Assembly (NCBI GenBank): GCA_019638675.1
Contig: JAHBTE010000001.1
Location: 2,016,605-2,080,604 of the forward strand
Source of the DNA: Fimbriimonadaceae bacterium
GTDB taxonomy: Bacteria; Armatimonadota; Fimbriimonadia; Fimbriimonadales; Fimbriimonadaceae
DNA: 64,000 nt
Direction of reading: 5' to 3'
Every line of letters begins with the position of its first letter. Positions within the stretch are counted from its first letter, which is position 1. Under the pieces are notes generated by a model. The model had not been told where the DNA came from and ran no database searches. It saw only the letters and a program-made list of their open reading frames with translations. Shown in pieces: positions 24,888-32,529 of this stretch. Position numbers and translations under genes: made by a program.

Positions 24888-26360
24888 ATGGAGATGATGG
24901 ATCGAAAGCCGGGCGAACGAATTTTTGGAATCGAAACTGAATTCGGTTGCCTGGTGGATGATCCGTCGGTGCTACCGGAACGGATAGTCGAGGATATTAA
25001 GAACTACATTTTTCTTGATCTCAAATTAGGAGCGATTGATCAGCACGCCCGTGACGAAGTGTTTGAGCCGATGGGTTCGGGCGGATTTATGCTCAACGGG
25101 TCGCGTCTTTACATTGATGCAGTTGGTTCGCACCTCGAATACGCCACCGCCGAGTGCCGCGACCTGGATAATTTGGTTCGTAACGACCGGGCGGGGCAGA
25201 GAATCATTGTCCGTGCACTTCAAGAGCTAGGGCTAGAGGAGTACGTCAGTGTTTACAACAACTCTATTGATCACTTTGGAGGACATACGTTTGGATGCCA
25301 CGAGAATTACCTCGTCCAAATGACCGAGAATTTTTTCAGCGAAGAGATCAACGCACTTTATGCATTTTTGGTGACTCGGCAGATATTCGCTGGAGTTGGG
25401 CGTGTGGGTGGTCACGTGTTGTACGAAGGCGGTGCTCCCAGCATGAGTGATATGTCGGCAAACCCGATTGATTACATTTGGGTGAGCCAGGTTTATCACG
25501 TGTATCCCGATGAATCGGCGGAGTTTCAATTGTCGCAACGTGCTGATCATATCCTGCGAACCGTCGCGAGCCGGGTTCGCTTCAACCGTGCCCTTGTGAA
25601 CCCTAAGTGGGAGCATTTTTACGCCCACGAAGGTATGAATCGCTTACACCTGTTATTCGGCGAAGCCAACCAGAGCATCTATGCATACAAGCTGAAAGTC
25701 GGCACAACGAATCTGGTTCTCCAACTACTCGAGGATGGGGTTTTAAAGCACGAACCAGAATTGGTTCAACCGTTGATCGCTCTTCGTGATATATCCCGTG
25801 ATACAACTTACAAGTGGGAGGTCATGCTTGAGGATGGCACGGTAACTTCTGCTTTAGATATTCAGTACCGCTTGCTTGAACTAGCTCATCGATATGCTGG
25901 TTCCACTCCCGACACTGACTGGGTTTTGATCGAGTGGTCTTATGTTTTGGACAAACTCAAGTCTGATCCTATGTTGCTCGGGGATCGCCTAGATTGGGTG
26001 GCAAAGAAGCAAATGATCGAATCGTTTATTGCCGATACAGGCGTTACTTGGCAAGATGACGTTTTACATAGCCTCGATTTGGAGTACCACAACATCAATC
26101 CAGCGCAGTCACTGTTTTATGCGCTACCGGAAGACACTCCGCTACGGCAGATTGATGAAATCGGAGTTATCGACGGCATGACCGATGCGCCAGAAAACAC
26201 TCGGGCATTTGGTCGAAGTTTGCTCGTGAAAAAGGCAGTTGATCGCGGAGTAGGGATGCCCTATATGTTTGATTGGAGCAGTGCCGCGCTCGGTCGTCGA
26301 GATTTCTACGAAATGCCTGACCCATTTGAAACATACGCAGACGTTTTGAGCCAGGCGTAA
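24888..26360 (+). CDS. pafA: Pup/UBact-protein ligase PafA-like (carboxylate-amine ligase family)
   Basis: PafA ligates the C-terminal glutamate of the small modifier Pup (or UBact) to lysines of target proteins; Dop is its depupylase paralogue. The 490-residue protein has the ATP/metal motif 'RIFGIETEFG' (residues 11-20), 'NGSRLYIDAVGSHLEYATAEC' holding the catalytic-base Asp, 'NRAG'-like 'VRNDRAGQRI', 'GCHENYL', and 'LSQRADHI'. It is closer to PafA (GIETEFG, SHxEYATAEC) than to Dop (TEVEYG). The Asp-Gly-Ser-His segment has one extra residue against actinobacterial PafA. ATG 24888 is one of three closely spaced starts (24894, 24897). No Pup, proteasome subunit or ARC/Mpa gene is adjacent. 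Confidence 0.85.
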   Translation: MEMMDRKPGERIFGIETEFGCLVDDPSVLPERIVEDIKNYIFLDLKLGAIDQHARDEVFEPMGSGGFMLNGSRLYIDAVGSHLEYATAECRDLDNLVRNDRAGQRIIVRALQELGLEEYVSVYNNSIDHFGGHTFGCHENYLVQMTENFFSEEINALYAFLVTRQIFAGVGRVGGHVLYEGGAPSMSDMSANPIDYIWVSQVYHVYPDESAEFQLSQRADHILRTVASRVRFNRALVNPKWEHFYAHEGMNRLHLLFGEANQSIYAYKLKVGTTNLVLQLLEDGVLKHEPELVQPLIALRDISRDTTYKWEVMLEDGTVTSALDIQYRLLELAHRYAGSTPDTDWVLIEWSYVLDKLKSDPMLLGDRLDWVAKKQMIESFIADTGVTWQDDVLHSLDLEYHNINPAQSLFYALPEDTPLRQIDEIGVIDGMTDAPENTRAFGRSLLVKKAVDRGVGMPYMFDWSSAALGRRDFYEMPDPFETYADVLSQA

Positions 26361-26362
26361 AA

Positions 26363-26394
26363 AAAAGCCTCCACAAAAACGTGGAGGCATTTTT
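26363..26394. terminator. Bidirectional intrinsic terminator
   Basis: 8-bp perfect stem GCCTCCAC / GTGGAGGC with an AAAAAC loop (26367-26388), preceded by a run of A and followed by ATTTTTT. The symmetric A/T flanks make it work for both the PafA-like gene (plus) and the BMP lipoprotein gene (minus). Confidence 0.92.
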
Positions 26395-26404
26395 TCTCGC
26401 TGAT

Positions 26405-27484
26405 TTACTTTTTCAGTGAGTTGTATTCTGCTTCCGTTGCCGGTACTTGAATGTCGCCGCTGACGATCTTCTTCTTGATTTCATCGAGTTCAGTCAAGAA
26501 CTTCGGATCAATTTTGTCTTTGGTGAAGGTGAGGTCGCTGATGCCAACCCCGTTTTGAGCGAGGTCGTACCACTTTTCGCCCGAAGCAAAGTTTCCAGCC
26601 TTGAGGTCGCTGATGGTTGCGAAAACGGCTTCGTCAACGCGCTTGATCATCGAAGTCAGAACATTGCCTTCGGCCTCGCCATCTTGGTCGCTGTCAACCC
26701 CGATTGCAAACAGGTTGCGTTCCTTAGCGGCTCGGATGACTCCGAGGCCAGCTCGCCCAGCCGCGTGATAGATAATGTCGGCTCCACCATCAAACAACAC
26801 GTTAGAAGCAACTTTGGCTTGGTCTATGTTGTCCCAGTTTCCGATGTACTTTGCAGGAAGAACTTCTGCATTCGGGTTTGCGGTCTTAACACCAGCGGTG
26901 TATCCGTACTGGAATTTTTTGATTAGGTCAAGCTCCATGCCACCGACGAAACCGACTTTTCCAGTCTTGGTCATCTTTCCGGCGAGGAATCCAACAAGGA
27001 ATGAACCTTCTTCTTCCTTAAACTTGAGCATCCGCACGTTAGGAGCATTAACGGTTCCGTCAACGATTGCAAACTTAATATCAGGGTAGTTAGCGGCTAC
27101 TTTTTGGAGAGCCTTTTCTTGGTTCAAACCAACCGCAATAACCAAGTCCAGCCCTTCATCGGCAAAAGCGGTGAGATTCGCTTCGTAATCTTTTTCTTCT
27201 TTCGATTCAACTTTTTGGCTAGTGATGCCAAGTTCTTTTTCTGCGCGTTGAATGCCACGCCATGCGCTATCGTTGAACGATTTATCACCAAGTCCGCCGC
27301 GGTCGAAGACAATCCCAATTTTTAGAGGCTTCTCGTCTGGATTGCTGGTTGAACCAGTGGTGCCAGTTGTTGCCGGGGCTGGCGCATCATTGTTACAGCC
27401 CGCCAGGAGTCCCAGCGAAGCTACGACAAGAACGGAGGAAAGGGCCCAAGTCGCCCAGGATCGAACTACGGTGTTGTTTCTCAT
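26405..27484 (-). CDS. BMP-family (BmpA/PnrA-like) substrate-binding lipoprotein
   Basis: Periplasmic nucleoside-binding lipoprotein of an ABC importer. Signal peptide with lipobox LLAGC (Cys about residue 30), Ala/Thr/Pro spacer, then the BMP core: 'KIGIVFDRGGLGDKSFNDSAWRGI', 'DLVIAVGLNQEKALQKVA', 'SFLVGFLAGKMTKTGKVGFVGGM', 'DIIYHAAGRAGLGVI' and 'AIGVDSDQD'. The FDxGGxxDKSFN motif is diagnostic. At 359 residues it is a normal length. No ATPase or permease gene accompanies it here. A TATAAT lies about 16 bases before the ATG (27500-27505 minus), giving a possible short-leader promoter. Confidence 0.92.
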   Translation of the reverse strand: MRNNTVVRSWATWALSSVLVVASLGLLAGCNNDAPAPATTGTTGSTSNPDEKPLKIGIVFDRGGLGDKSFNDSAWRGIQRAEKELGITSQKVESKEEKDYEANLTAFADEGLDLVIAVGLNQEKALQKVAANYPDIKFAIVDGTVNAPNVRMLKFKEEEGSFLVGFLAGKMTKTGKVGFVGGMELDLIKKFQYGYTAGVKTANPNAEVLPAKYIGNWDNIDQAKVASNVLFDGGADIIYHAAGRAGLGVIRAAKERNLFAIGVDSDQDGEAEGNVLTSMIKRVDEAVFATISDLKAGNFASGEKWYDLAQNGVGISDLTFTKDKIDPKFLTELDEIKKKIVSGDIQVPATEAEYNSLKK

Positions 27485-27545
27485 AGGTAGAATCTTTAGA
27501 TTATAGACCTGGTTGGTGCAAAGCTAGCCAAGAGGATGAGTCCGT

Positions 27546-28097
27546 TTGATCACTTGCAATCTGAATAAACCAGAAACCACGTTCGATACCATTCGAAAAA
27601 CTTACAAAGATTTGAAGCCAACTGACGCGGCTTTGATCGCTACAGCATTGGTGGAAGCCGGTCGCTTCGCAGATGCTGTTTACGATGACAAGGCTTACGC
27701 TTGGGTTCCTGAAACTTACGACGAGTTCACTCGCTCAGTAGCACGCGAAGTCACTCAAGTTCAAGAAACCGTTGAAGACACCAAAAAGGCCAAGCTGAAA
27801 GCTCAAGAAGAAGAAGCGGTAACACTTACAGTCAAGCTCAAGCCTTCAATGGCGGCAGGTGAGAAAATTCTTGGCGATCGCAAAGACCTCAAGACCTTGA
27901 TCGGCGACATTTTAGGGGAAGGCGTTGAGTACCTGTTCGCAAACACTGATATCGGATGGCACTGGACACTCGAACGAGTGAACTGGGCGACTCTTTCAGG
28001 CGGCGAACTTAAGCGACACATCAAATTCAAGGCAGATTTCGTTGAGCCACACGTTGGTTTGGAACTCGGCCCTGGCGGAAAACGCAAGAAACGCTAA
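27546..28097 (+). CDS. Unknown soluble protein (183 aa)
   Basis: Not recognised. Helical N-terminus ('KPTDAALIATALVEAGRFADAVYD'), a charged Lys/Glu linker around residues 75-95, then a mixed region and a basic C-terminal tail (GPGGKRKKR). It starts at TTG 27546: the frame has a stop at 27537 and GAGG lies ten bases upstream. A strong hairpin terminator starts 23 bases after its stop. The basic tail could bind nucleic acid; that is speculation. Codon use resembles that of neighbours, so the gene is likely real. Confidence 0.6.
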   Translation: MITCNLNKPETTFDTIRKTYKDLKPTDAALIATALVEAGRFADAVYDDKAYAWVPETYDEFTRSVAREVTQVQETVEDTKKAKLKAQEEEAVTLTVKLKPSMAAGEKILGDRKDLKTLIGDILGEGVEYLFANTDIGWHWTLERVNWATLSGGELKRHIKFKADFVEPHVGLELGPGGKRKKR

Positions 28098-28118
28098 TCG
28101 TCCACAAATAACGAACTT

Positions 28119-30503
28119 TTGAGACCACGCGGGTACCCTACCAGTGTGGTCTCTTTTCTTTTGGCAACGATAATTGCTCCTTTCCACCCGCAAGATAAAG
28201 CCCCCGAACCTGATTTCCGAATCACTCAGAAGCGGACTCTAGAAATATCTGGTTCACCTTATATTCCTGTCGGATTAAAAATAGAACCCACTCCTGAGGC
28301 AATTGCCCAAGCTCAGGCGGCTGGGGTTACCGACGTTTTGGTCGAATTACCACTTGATGCTGAACTTTGGAAACGAACGATAGCGGAGCTGGAAGCCAAG
28401 GGGATGCGCTACGTTATCGGGCTAAGTTCGCTTGCGCCAGCTGCTCAAGTTGTTGCAGTTGAACCGCAAAGCTATCGAGTTTCTGGGTTGCAGGGCGAAG
28501 TCAACCTTGATATTAGTATTCCAGGTGGAGAAAAAGCTTACGCCGTCTTGGCGAGCGAGGAAAATGGTGGAGTTCTTTGGCAGGGTGTTTTGCCAATTCA
28601 TAACAACCGACTCGTTTTTCAAAAGAAAGTTACTTCGCAGTTTTCGTACGTACTCGTACTGTATCCAATAGTGAAGGATCAGCGAATGGTTGATTATTGG
28701 GAAGGGTTTGACCAATACCGCGACCAACTACTGACAATTCTACGCCAAGCTAAGCCTGGGCCAGGATTCCAGGCACTTCTAAATCCCCTCGGAAAGGTTT
28801 TAAGAGGTTTCACAAATGAAGACCCGTTTGTGCCAACAAGTGAACTCTTTCGTATTGAACTAGAATCTTTCTTAAAACAGAAATACGGCACGCCGCAGTT
28901 GGTTACTTCGGCTTGGAATCTTGGTTTTTCTGAGATGAATTCGTTTAACGAACTCGCTCGAACTGTTCCCTTGTGGCAAGGTCAGCGGGGAATTGATTCC
29001 GTCTGGAATCTTAGTCGTGACCGCGCGGTTCCTGCTGAACGGCGATCACGGATTTGGGACGATATCCGAACCGTTATTTTGAGTAGCGCAAGTCGAAGGC
29101 TGAATAGGCTGATCGATGCGGTTAAGGCAAATACTGGAAAACCTGTCATCCAAGATTGGAACGGCTGGGGCGGATCTTACGAAGAGCAAACAGGTTCGTT
29201 GGATGCGGTTGGGTTTAGGCTCGAAGCTCAGAGCATTATCAACGTAATTGACGGCACTAGCCGCCCCTTAAGTAGTGCGACGCGTCGCGTGCGACCGATG
29301 GCTACGATTGCAACGCAGGTTCAATTACGCGGTGAAGATGCTCCAACTGTTTCAAATGTCATTCGACAAATGGAAGCCATGGGTGTTCGTGGTTGGTTCT
29401 TTACGGCCCGAACTGCGGAAGAACGGCAGTCGGTAGCAGAAGCGGCTAGTCTGTACAGAGATTCGTTGAACATTGCTAACGGATCTCCGCAAATCCTCTA
29501 CTTCCCTGAAGCTGCCATGAACCCTGCCGTAGCGGGGCGGCTTCCCGGAGGCTACCTTTGGCTCCCGGCTCCTGGCTCAGGAGAACGATTAGATTTGGGA
29601 GAAGGTCTTGAAGGCTACCGGTATTCCGATGGTCGTCGAACCTCGTTTGCGTTCTGGGCGGTTGGCCAGCCTCGTCGAATTAAGATGCGACTAGGCAGCG
29701 AAGAACTTCCAAAGTTTAAGGTTGTTGATGGCACTGACCTCGATATCAAACAAAAGAAGCTGGATGTTGAAATGACGGTTCCTATTTCGCCAGTTATTTT
29801 GGAGGATGCTCAAGAATTGCCTGTGCCGATTGACAGCTTTGAATATTCGAAAATCGGTGTGAGCTATATGATTGATACATTCGGGACACTGGTTGACTTT
29901 AATGGAACCGAATACGTGCGACTAAAAGGGTTTGCCGATTCTTTTGAAAGATCGCCTAATGCCACTTTCTTGAGTTTGCGTCAACAACTCAGAACTCTTA
30001 TCATTCGGGCAGCCCCATATAATTGGATAGAAGCTGAGAATCCAGCGACAACGAATTTTGGTGACATTAGTTCGGTTCCCGGAACTTCAGATGGAAGAAG
30101 CCTAATGCTGAATGCAAAGATTGCTTCGAGCCGTCCGCACCTAGCTCAATACATGGTTAAGAATCGGATTGGTGGAAAGCAAGATGTTTGGATTGCAGCA
30201 CGAATGGACGATGTGACTCGCCAAACGTTGCAAATGTTTTTTGGAGGATACGAGTTGCCAATTCAACCTAATCCAGTGAGCTTTTATGGGCCAGGATTTG
30301 CTTGGTACCGCTGCGGTCAAGTGGAGATACCCGAAGGCCAGAGTGTGATGACTATCTCTGCGCCTGGAAATGAGTTGATCAAATGCGACTTGGATGTGAT
30401 TATGATTTCACCTCCTGGCTTTATCCCGAATGGGCCGTATCCGCCTAGCGGTTGGCTTTGGGACGCCGTGAACCAGGCGCGCCCTCCTCAAGGAACGGAT
30501 TAG
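28119..30503 (+). CDS. Secreted GH42-like (clan GH-A) glycoside hydrolase
   Basis: N-terminal hydrophobic signal-like stretch (VVSFLLATIIAPFHP), then a TIM-barrel-like region. Segments such as 'GFTNEDPFVPTSELF' (Asn-Glu pair like the acid/base of GH42), 'LESFLKQKYGTPQLVTSAWN' and 'FSEMNSFNEL' match the pattern of GH42 beta-galactosidases. Two further regions of about 150-200 residues (residues 470-790) look like beta-sandwich modules. Substrate unknown. The annotated start TTG 28119 lies on a terminator hairpin (28121-28153), so the true start may be a later in-frame GTG or TTG. The last 59 bases overlap the convergent dipeptidase gene. Confidence 0.65.
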   Translation: MRPRGYPTSVVSFLLATIIAPFHPQDKAPEPDFRITQKRTLEISGSPYIPVGLKIEPTPEAIAQAQAAGVTDVLVELPLDAELWKRTIAELEAKGMRYVIGLSSLAPAAQVVAVEPQSYRVSGLQGEVNLDISIPGGEKAYAVLASEENGGVLWQGVLPIHNNRLVFQKKVTSQFSYVLVLYPIVKDQRMVDYWEGFDQYRDQLLTILRQAKPGPGFQALLNPLGKVLRGFTNEDPFVPTSELFRIELESFLKQKYGTPQLVTSAWNLGFSEMNSFNELARTVPLWQGQRGIDSVWNLSRDRAVPAERRSRIWDDIRTVILSSASRRLNRLIDAVKANTGKPVIQDWNGWGGSYEEQTGSLDAVGFRLEAQSIINVIDGTSRPLSSATRRVRPMATIATQVQLRGEDAPTVSNVIRQMEAMGVRGWFFTARTAEERQSVAEAASLYRDSLNIANGSPQILYFPEAAMNPAVAGRLPGGYLWLPAPGSGERLDLGEGLEGYRYSDGRRTSFAFWAVGQPRRIKMRLGSEELPKFKVVDGTDLDIKQKKLDVEMTVPISPVILEDAQELPVPIDSFEYSKIGVSYMIDTFGTLVDFNGTEYVRLKGFADSFERSPNATFLSLRQQLRTLIIRAAPYNWIEAENPATTNFGDISSVPGTSDGRSLMLNAKIASSRPHLAQYMVKNRIGGKQDVWIAARMDDVTRQTLQMFFGGYELPIQPNPVSFYGPGFAWYRCGQVEIPEGQSVMTISAPGNELIKCDLDVIMISPPGFIPNGPYPPSGWLWDAVNQARPPQGTD
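28121..28162 (+). terminator. Intrinsic terminator between the unknown protein and the GH gene
   Basis: 8-bp perfect stem GAGACCAC / GTGGTCTC (28121-28128 and 28146-28153) around a 17-base loop that itself contains the palindrome GGGTACCC, followed by TTTTCTTTT. It ends the 27546-28097 transcript but overlaps the 5' end of the downstream reading frame. Confidence 0.75.
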
Positions 30504-31203
30504 CGCGATTCAACAGCCGGATGAGGTGTTCATCATCTTGTCCGGCATAAAGTTCTGGATCGAGGTCGATGCGTCCGTAGATGCACTCTTCTTCACCCAT
30601 CCTCACGGCGTATCCTGCATCTCCGAAACTATAGTGCCACCATTCATCGCGGCAGTTACTGAACCCCGCTGCGAGCATTGCATCAACCAGAATCATGCGA
30701 TTGCGATGGGCTTGCTCGGTCAAGCCAAAAACATAAGTTGGAGCACCGCGTAACCGCTCGTATGGGGAAGTCACATCAATTTCTTCATCGTTGTCATCCC
30801 AGAGCCAAACGTCAACGGCCGCTCCGGTTGTGTGACCGGGCGGAGCTTTCTGGTCAACTGGGGCAACGAACCGGCAGAGCATCCGGCGTTTTGTGGTGTA
30901 CGAAAGCTCAGGCCGTGCTTCTTCAAGAGCGTTCCACATCCATTCCCAAATGCGAACTTGCCTTTGAAAAGGACGCCAAGCATCCACTACGCCGATGTTG
31001 TAGCCGGGCGGTAGTGATTGGGCCGCCTGTTCTAGCTTCTGTGCGACTTGAAGACGGAGATAAGGAATGACTGATTTGCGCTTAATTTGAACTGTGGGGC
31101 AGTATTCCAAAAGAGATACCAGCGGTTCGCCGTTATCAACTTCTCGGATTCGATTCAGTGCCCGGATTGGTTCCGGGCGACCTTTCGTTCGATCCCACGT
31201 CAT
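30445..31203 (-). CDS. VanX-like D-alanyl-D-alanine dipeptidase
   Basis: Zinc metallopeptidase (MEROPS M15D) that hydrolyses D-Ala-D-Ala, used in peptidoglycan recycling or nutrient use. Zinc ligands are visible: H124 and D131 in 'GHTTGAAVDV', H190 in 'EWWHYSF', with the general base E187; the substrate Arg is R77 in 'VVDAWRPFQRQ'. At 252 residues it is slightly longer than VanX (202), with an added C-terminal tail of about 30 residues. No signal peptide, so probably cytoplasmic. No vanH, vanA or vanRS genes are nearby, so there is no resistance cluster. It overlaps the GH gene end by 59 bases, convergently. Confidence 0.92.
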   Translation of the reverse strand: MTWDRTKGRPEPIRALNRIREVDNGEPLVSLLEYCPTVQIKRKSVIPYLRLQVAQKLEQAAQSLPPGYNIGVVDAWRPFQRQVRIWEWMWNALEEARPELSYTTKRRMLCRFVAPVDQKAPPGHTTGAAVDVWLWDDNDEEIDVTSPYERLRGAPTYVFGLTEQAHRNRMILVDAMLAAGFSNCRDEWWHYSFGDAGYAVRMGEEECIYGRIDLDPELYAGQDDEHLIRLLNRANPFLEEGAPGSRRPKANR

Positions 31204-31214
31204 GGGATTATTAT

Positions 31215-32411
31215 TTAGAACCCGAGCAGGAACAGAAACGCAATAGCCCCAGCCGCCGCTTTAGTGCGGGAATCTAGCGCCATGTTGGGTTTAGGGCCAG
31301 GGATTTCAATTGTTTGACCTTGGCTAAGCTCAATGTCGCCACGGTATCCAAGTTCAATATCCTCAAATTTGATTTCTCGCGGTTTTGTGTTTGCCGGAGA
31401 GAAAATCTTGATGCGGTCAGTGCGAGCACCCTCGACAAAGCCGCCTGCCATTTTGATGACTTCGGAAAGTTTTGTGCCTTCATTAATTTCGTAGCGGCCG
31501 GGTTTGTTGACTGAGCCATCAACAGTTACGAACATTTTTGGTCGCTCAGGAGCGTTTACCGTAACAACATCTCCCGGCATAAGGGCAAAGTCGTTATCAG
31601 CAGGAATAGAAAGTTCACGCTTAGATGCGCCTCGTTCAAGAGTAATAGAGCCTAAGCGCGCACCTTCTAAAAATCCGCCAGCCCGCACTAAAAGTTCGCG
31701 AAGAGTCATATTCGCAACTAAGTCGTATTTGCCAGGAAGGGCAACCAGCCCGGCGAGAGTTACCTGGGAAACCGAACCAGGGTTTGTCACAGGATTTGTT
31801 ACAGGATTCGTGACGGGATTGTTTGGATTAGTATCCGGGTTATTAGGATTTGTTGTGGGTTGGTTATTTGGATCTTTCTTTAAGAAAGTCACCTCGTCGC
31901 CCGGCATCAGCGAGAGGTTGTTGTCGGCAGAACTAGGTTTACTAGCATCAACAACTCGGAGCTTGCCGTCAGCTGATTTAACTTGAACCCGCGTGACATC
32001 TGTATTCATAGTCAGTTCGCTGATCCGCATGAGATCAATCAGAGTCATGCCAGACTTCCAAGGAGTTTCACCCTGGATTTTGGATTCGCCACCAAACTTA
32101 ATCAGCTTCACTTCAGGCGAAATGAGTTGCAAACTGATCGTGGCTTTTTTCAGGATTTTCTCATCTTCCAGCTGTTTGGAAATCTTCTTAGCGGCATCGG
32201 CTTCAGTTAAGCCTTGAACCTTGACTGCCCCCAAAAAGTCCACAAGAATTAGACCATCGCTTGTCACTCGGTAATCACGGTTCAGGTCAGATTCTTCGGC
32301 GCAAATAAGCCGCAAAGTATCGCCTGGTTTGATTGTGGTCGCAGTCTGTACCGCCCAACTTGTGGCAACGCAGAAAACGAACATGATGCTGAAAATCCAT
32401 CGTGACAACAT
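31215..32411 (-). CDS. Polysaccharide export (Wza-like) protein with SLBB domains
   Basis: Signal peptide (MLSRWIFSIMFVFCVATSWA), a Poly_export domain ('IKPGDTLRLICAEESDLNRDYRVTSDGLILVDFLGAVKVQGLT') and SLBB soluble beta-grasp domains ('VTLAGLVALPGKYDL...LRELLVRAGGF' and 'VTVDGSVNKPGRYEI...LSEVIKMAGGF'). Between them is an Asn/Pro/Thr-rich linker from tandem repeats. A hydrophobic stretch (AAAGAIAFLFLLGF) ends the protein. Such proteins form outer-membrane conduits for exopolysaccharide. I chose ATG 32411, with AGGAAGAG upstream, giving 398 residues; the longer frame to 32594 overlaps the divergent metH start. No polysaccharide co-polymerase or glycosyltransferase gene is adjacent. Confidence 0.88.
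   Translation of the reverse strand: MLSRWIFSIMFVFCVATSWAVQTATTIKPGDTLRLICAEESDLNRDYRVTSDGLILVDFLGAVKVQGLTEADAAKKISKQLEDEKILKKATISLQLISPEVKLIKFGGESKIQGETPWKSGMTLIDLMRISELTMNTDVTRVQVKSADGKLRVVDASKPSSADNNLSLMPGDEVTFLKKDPNNQPTTNPNNPDTNPNNPVTNPVTNPVTNPGSVSQVTLAGLVALPGKYDLVANMTLRELLVRAGGFLEGARLGSITLERGASKRELSIPADNDFALMPGDVVTVNAPERPKMFVTVDGSVNKPGRYEINEGTKLSEVIKMAGGFVEGARTDRIKIFSPANTKPREIKFEDIELGYRGDIELSQGQTIEIPGPKPNMALDSRTKAAAGAIAFLFLLGF
31775..31868. repeat. Short in-frame tandem repeats coding the Asn-Pro linker
   Basis: Imperfect 12-base units reading GGATTTGTTACA on the plus strand, coding VTNP on the minus strand, with longer NPNN/PDTNP variants. They lie inside the SLBB protein gene and give an unstructured spacer between export and SLBB modules. 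Copy number could vary between strains. Confidence 0.75.
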
Positions 32412-32529
32412 GATTTGTACTCTTCCTGACGGGCAAGTTCGATTGAAGTTGTCAGCAATTTTTGCGGGTTGGGGCATAGGGAGCAAAGGCTCGCCTGGGA
32501 ATAAATTTGAATTCAGTAATAATTGAAGA

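Noticed and set aside
26361-28118. A Pup or UBact modifier gene near the ligase
   Set aside because: No short frame ending in GGE, GGQ or similar was found; the 183-residue protein ends GPGGKRKKR, which does not match.
31775-31868. Tandem repeats considered as a CRISPR array
   Set aside because: Units are about 12 bases with no unique spacers and lie in frame inside a gene.
31504-31986. A 160-codon plus-strand frame with repeated FVTG
   Set aside because: It is the shadow of the Asn-Pro repeat of the SLBB gene on the other strand.
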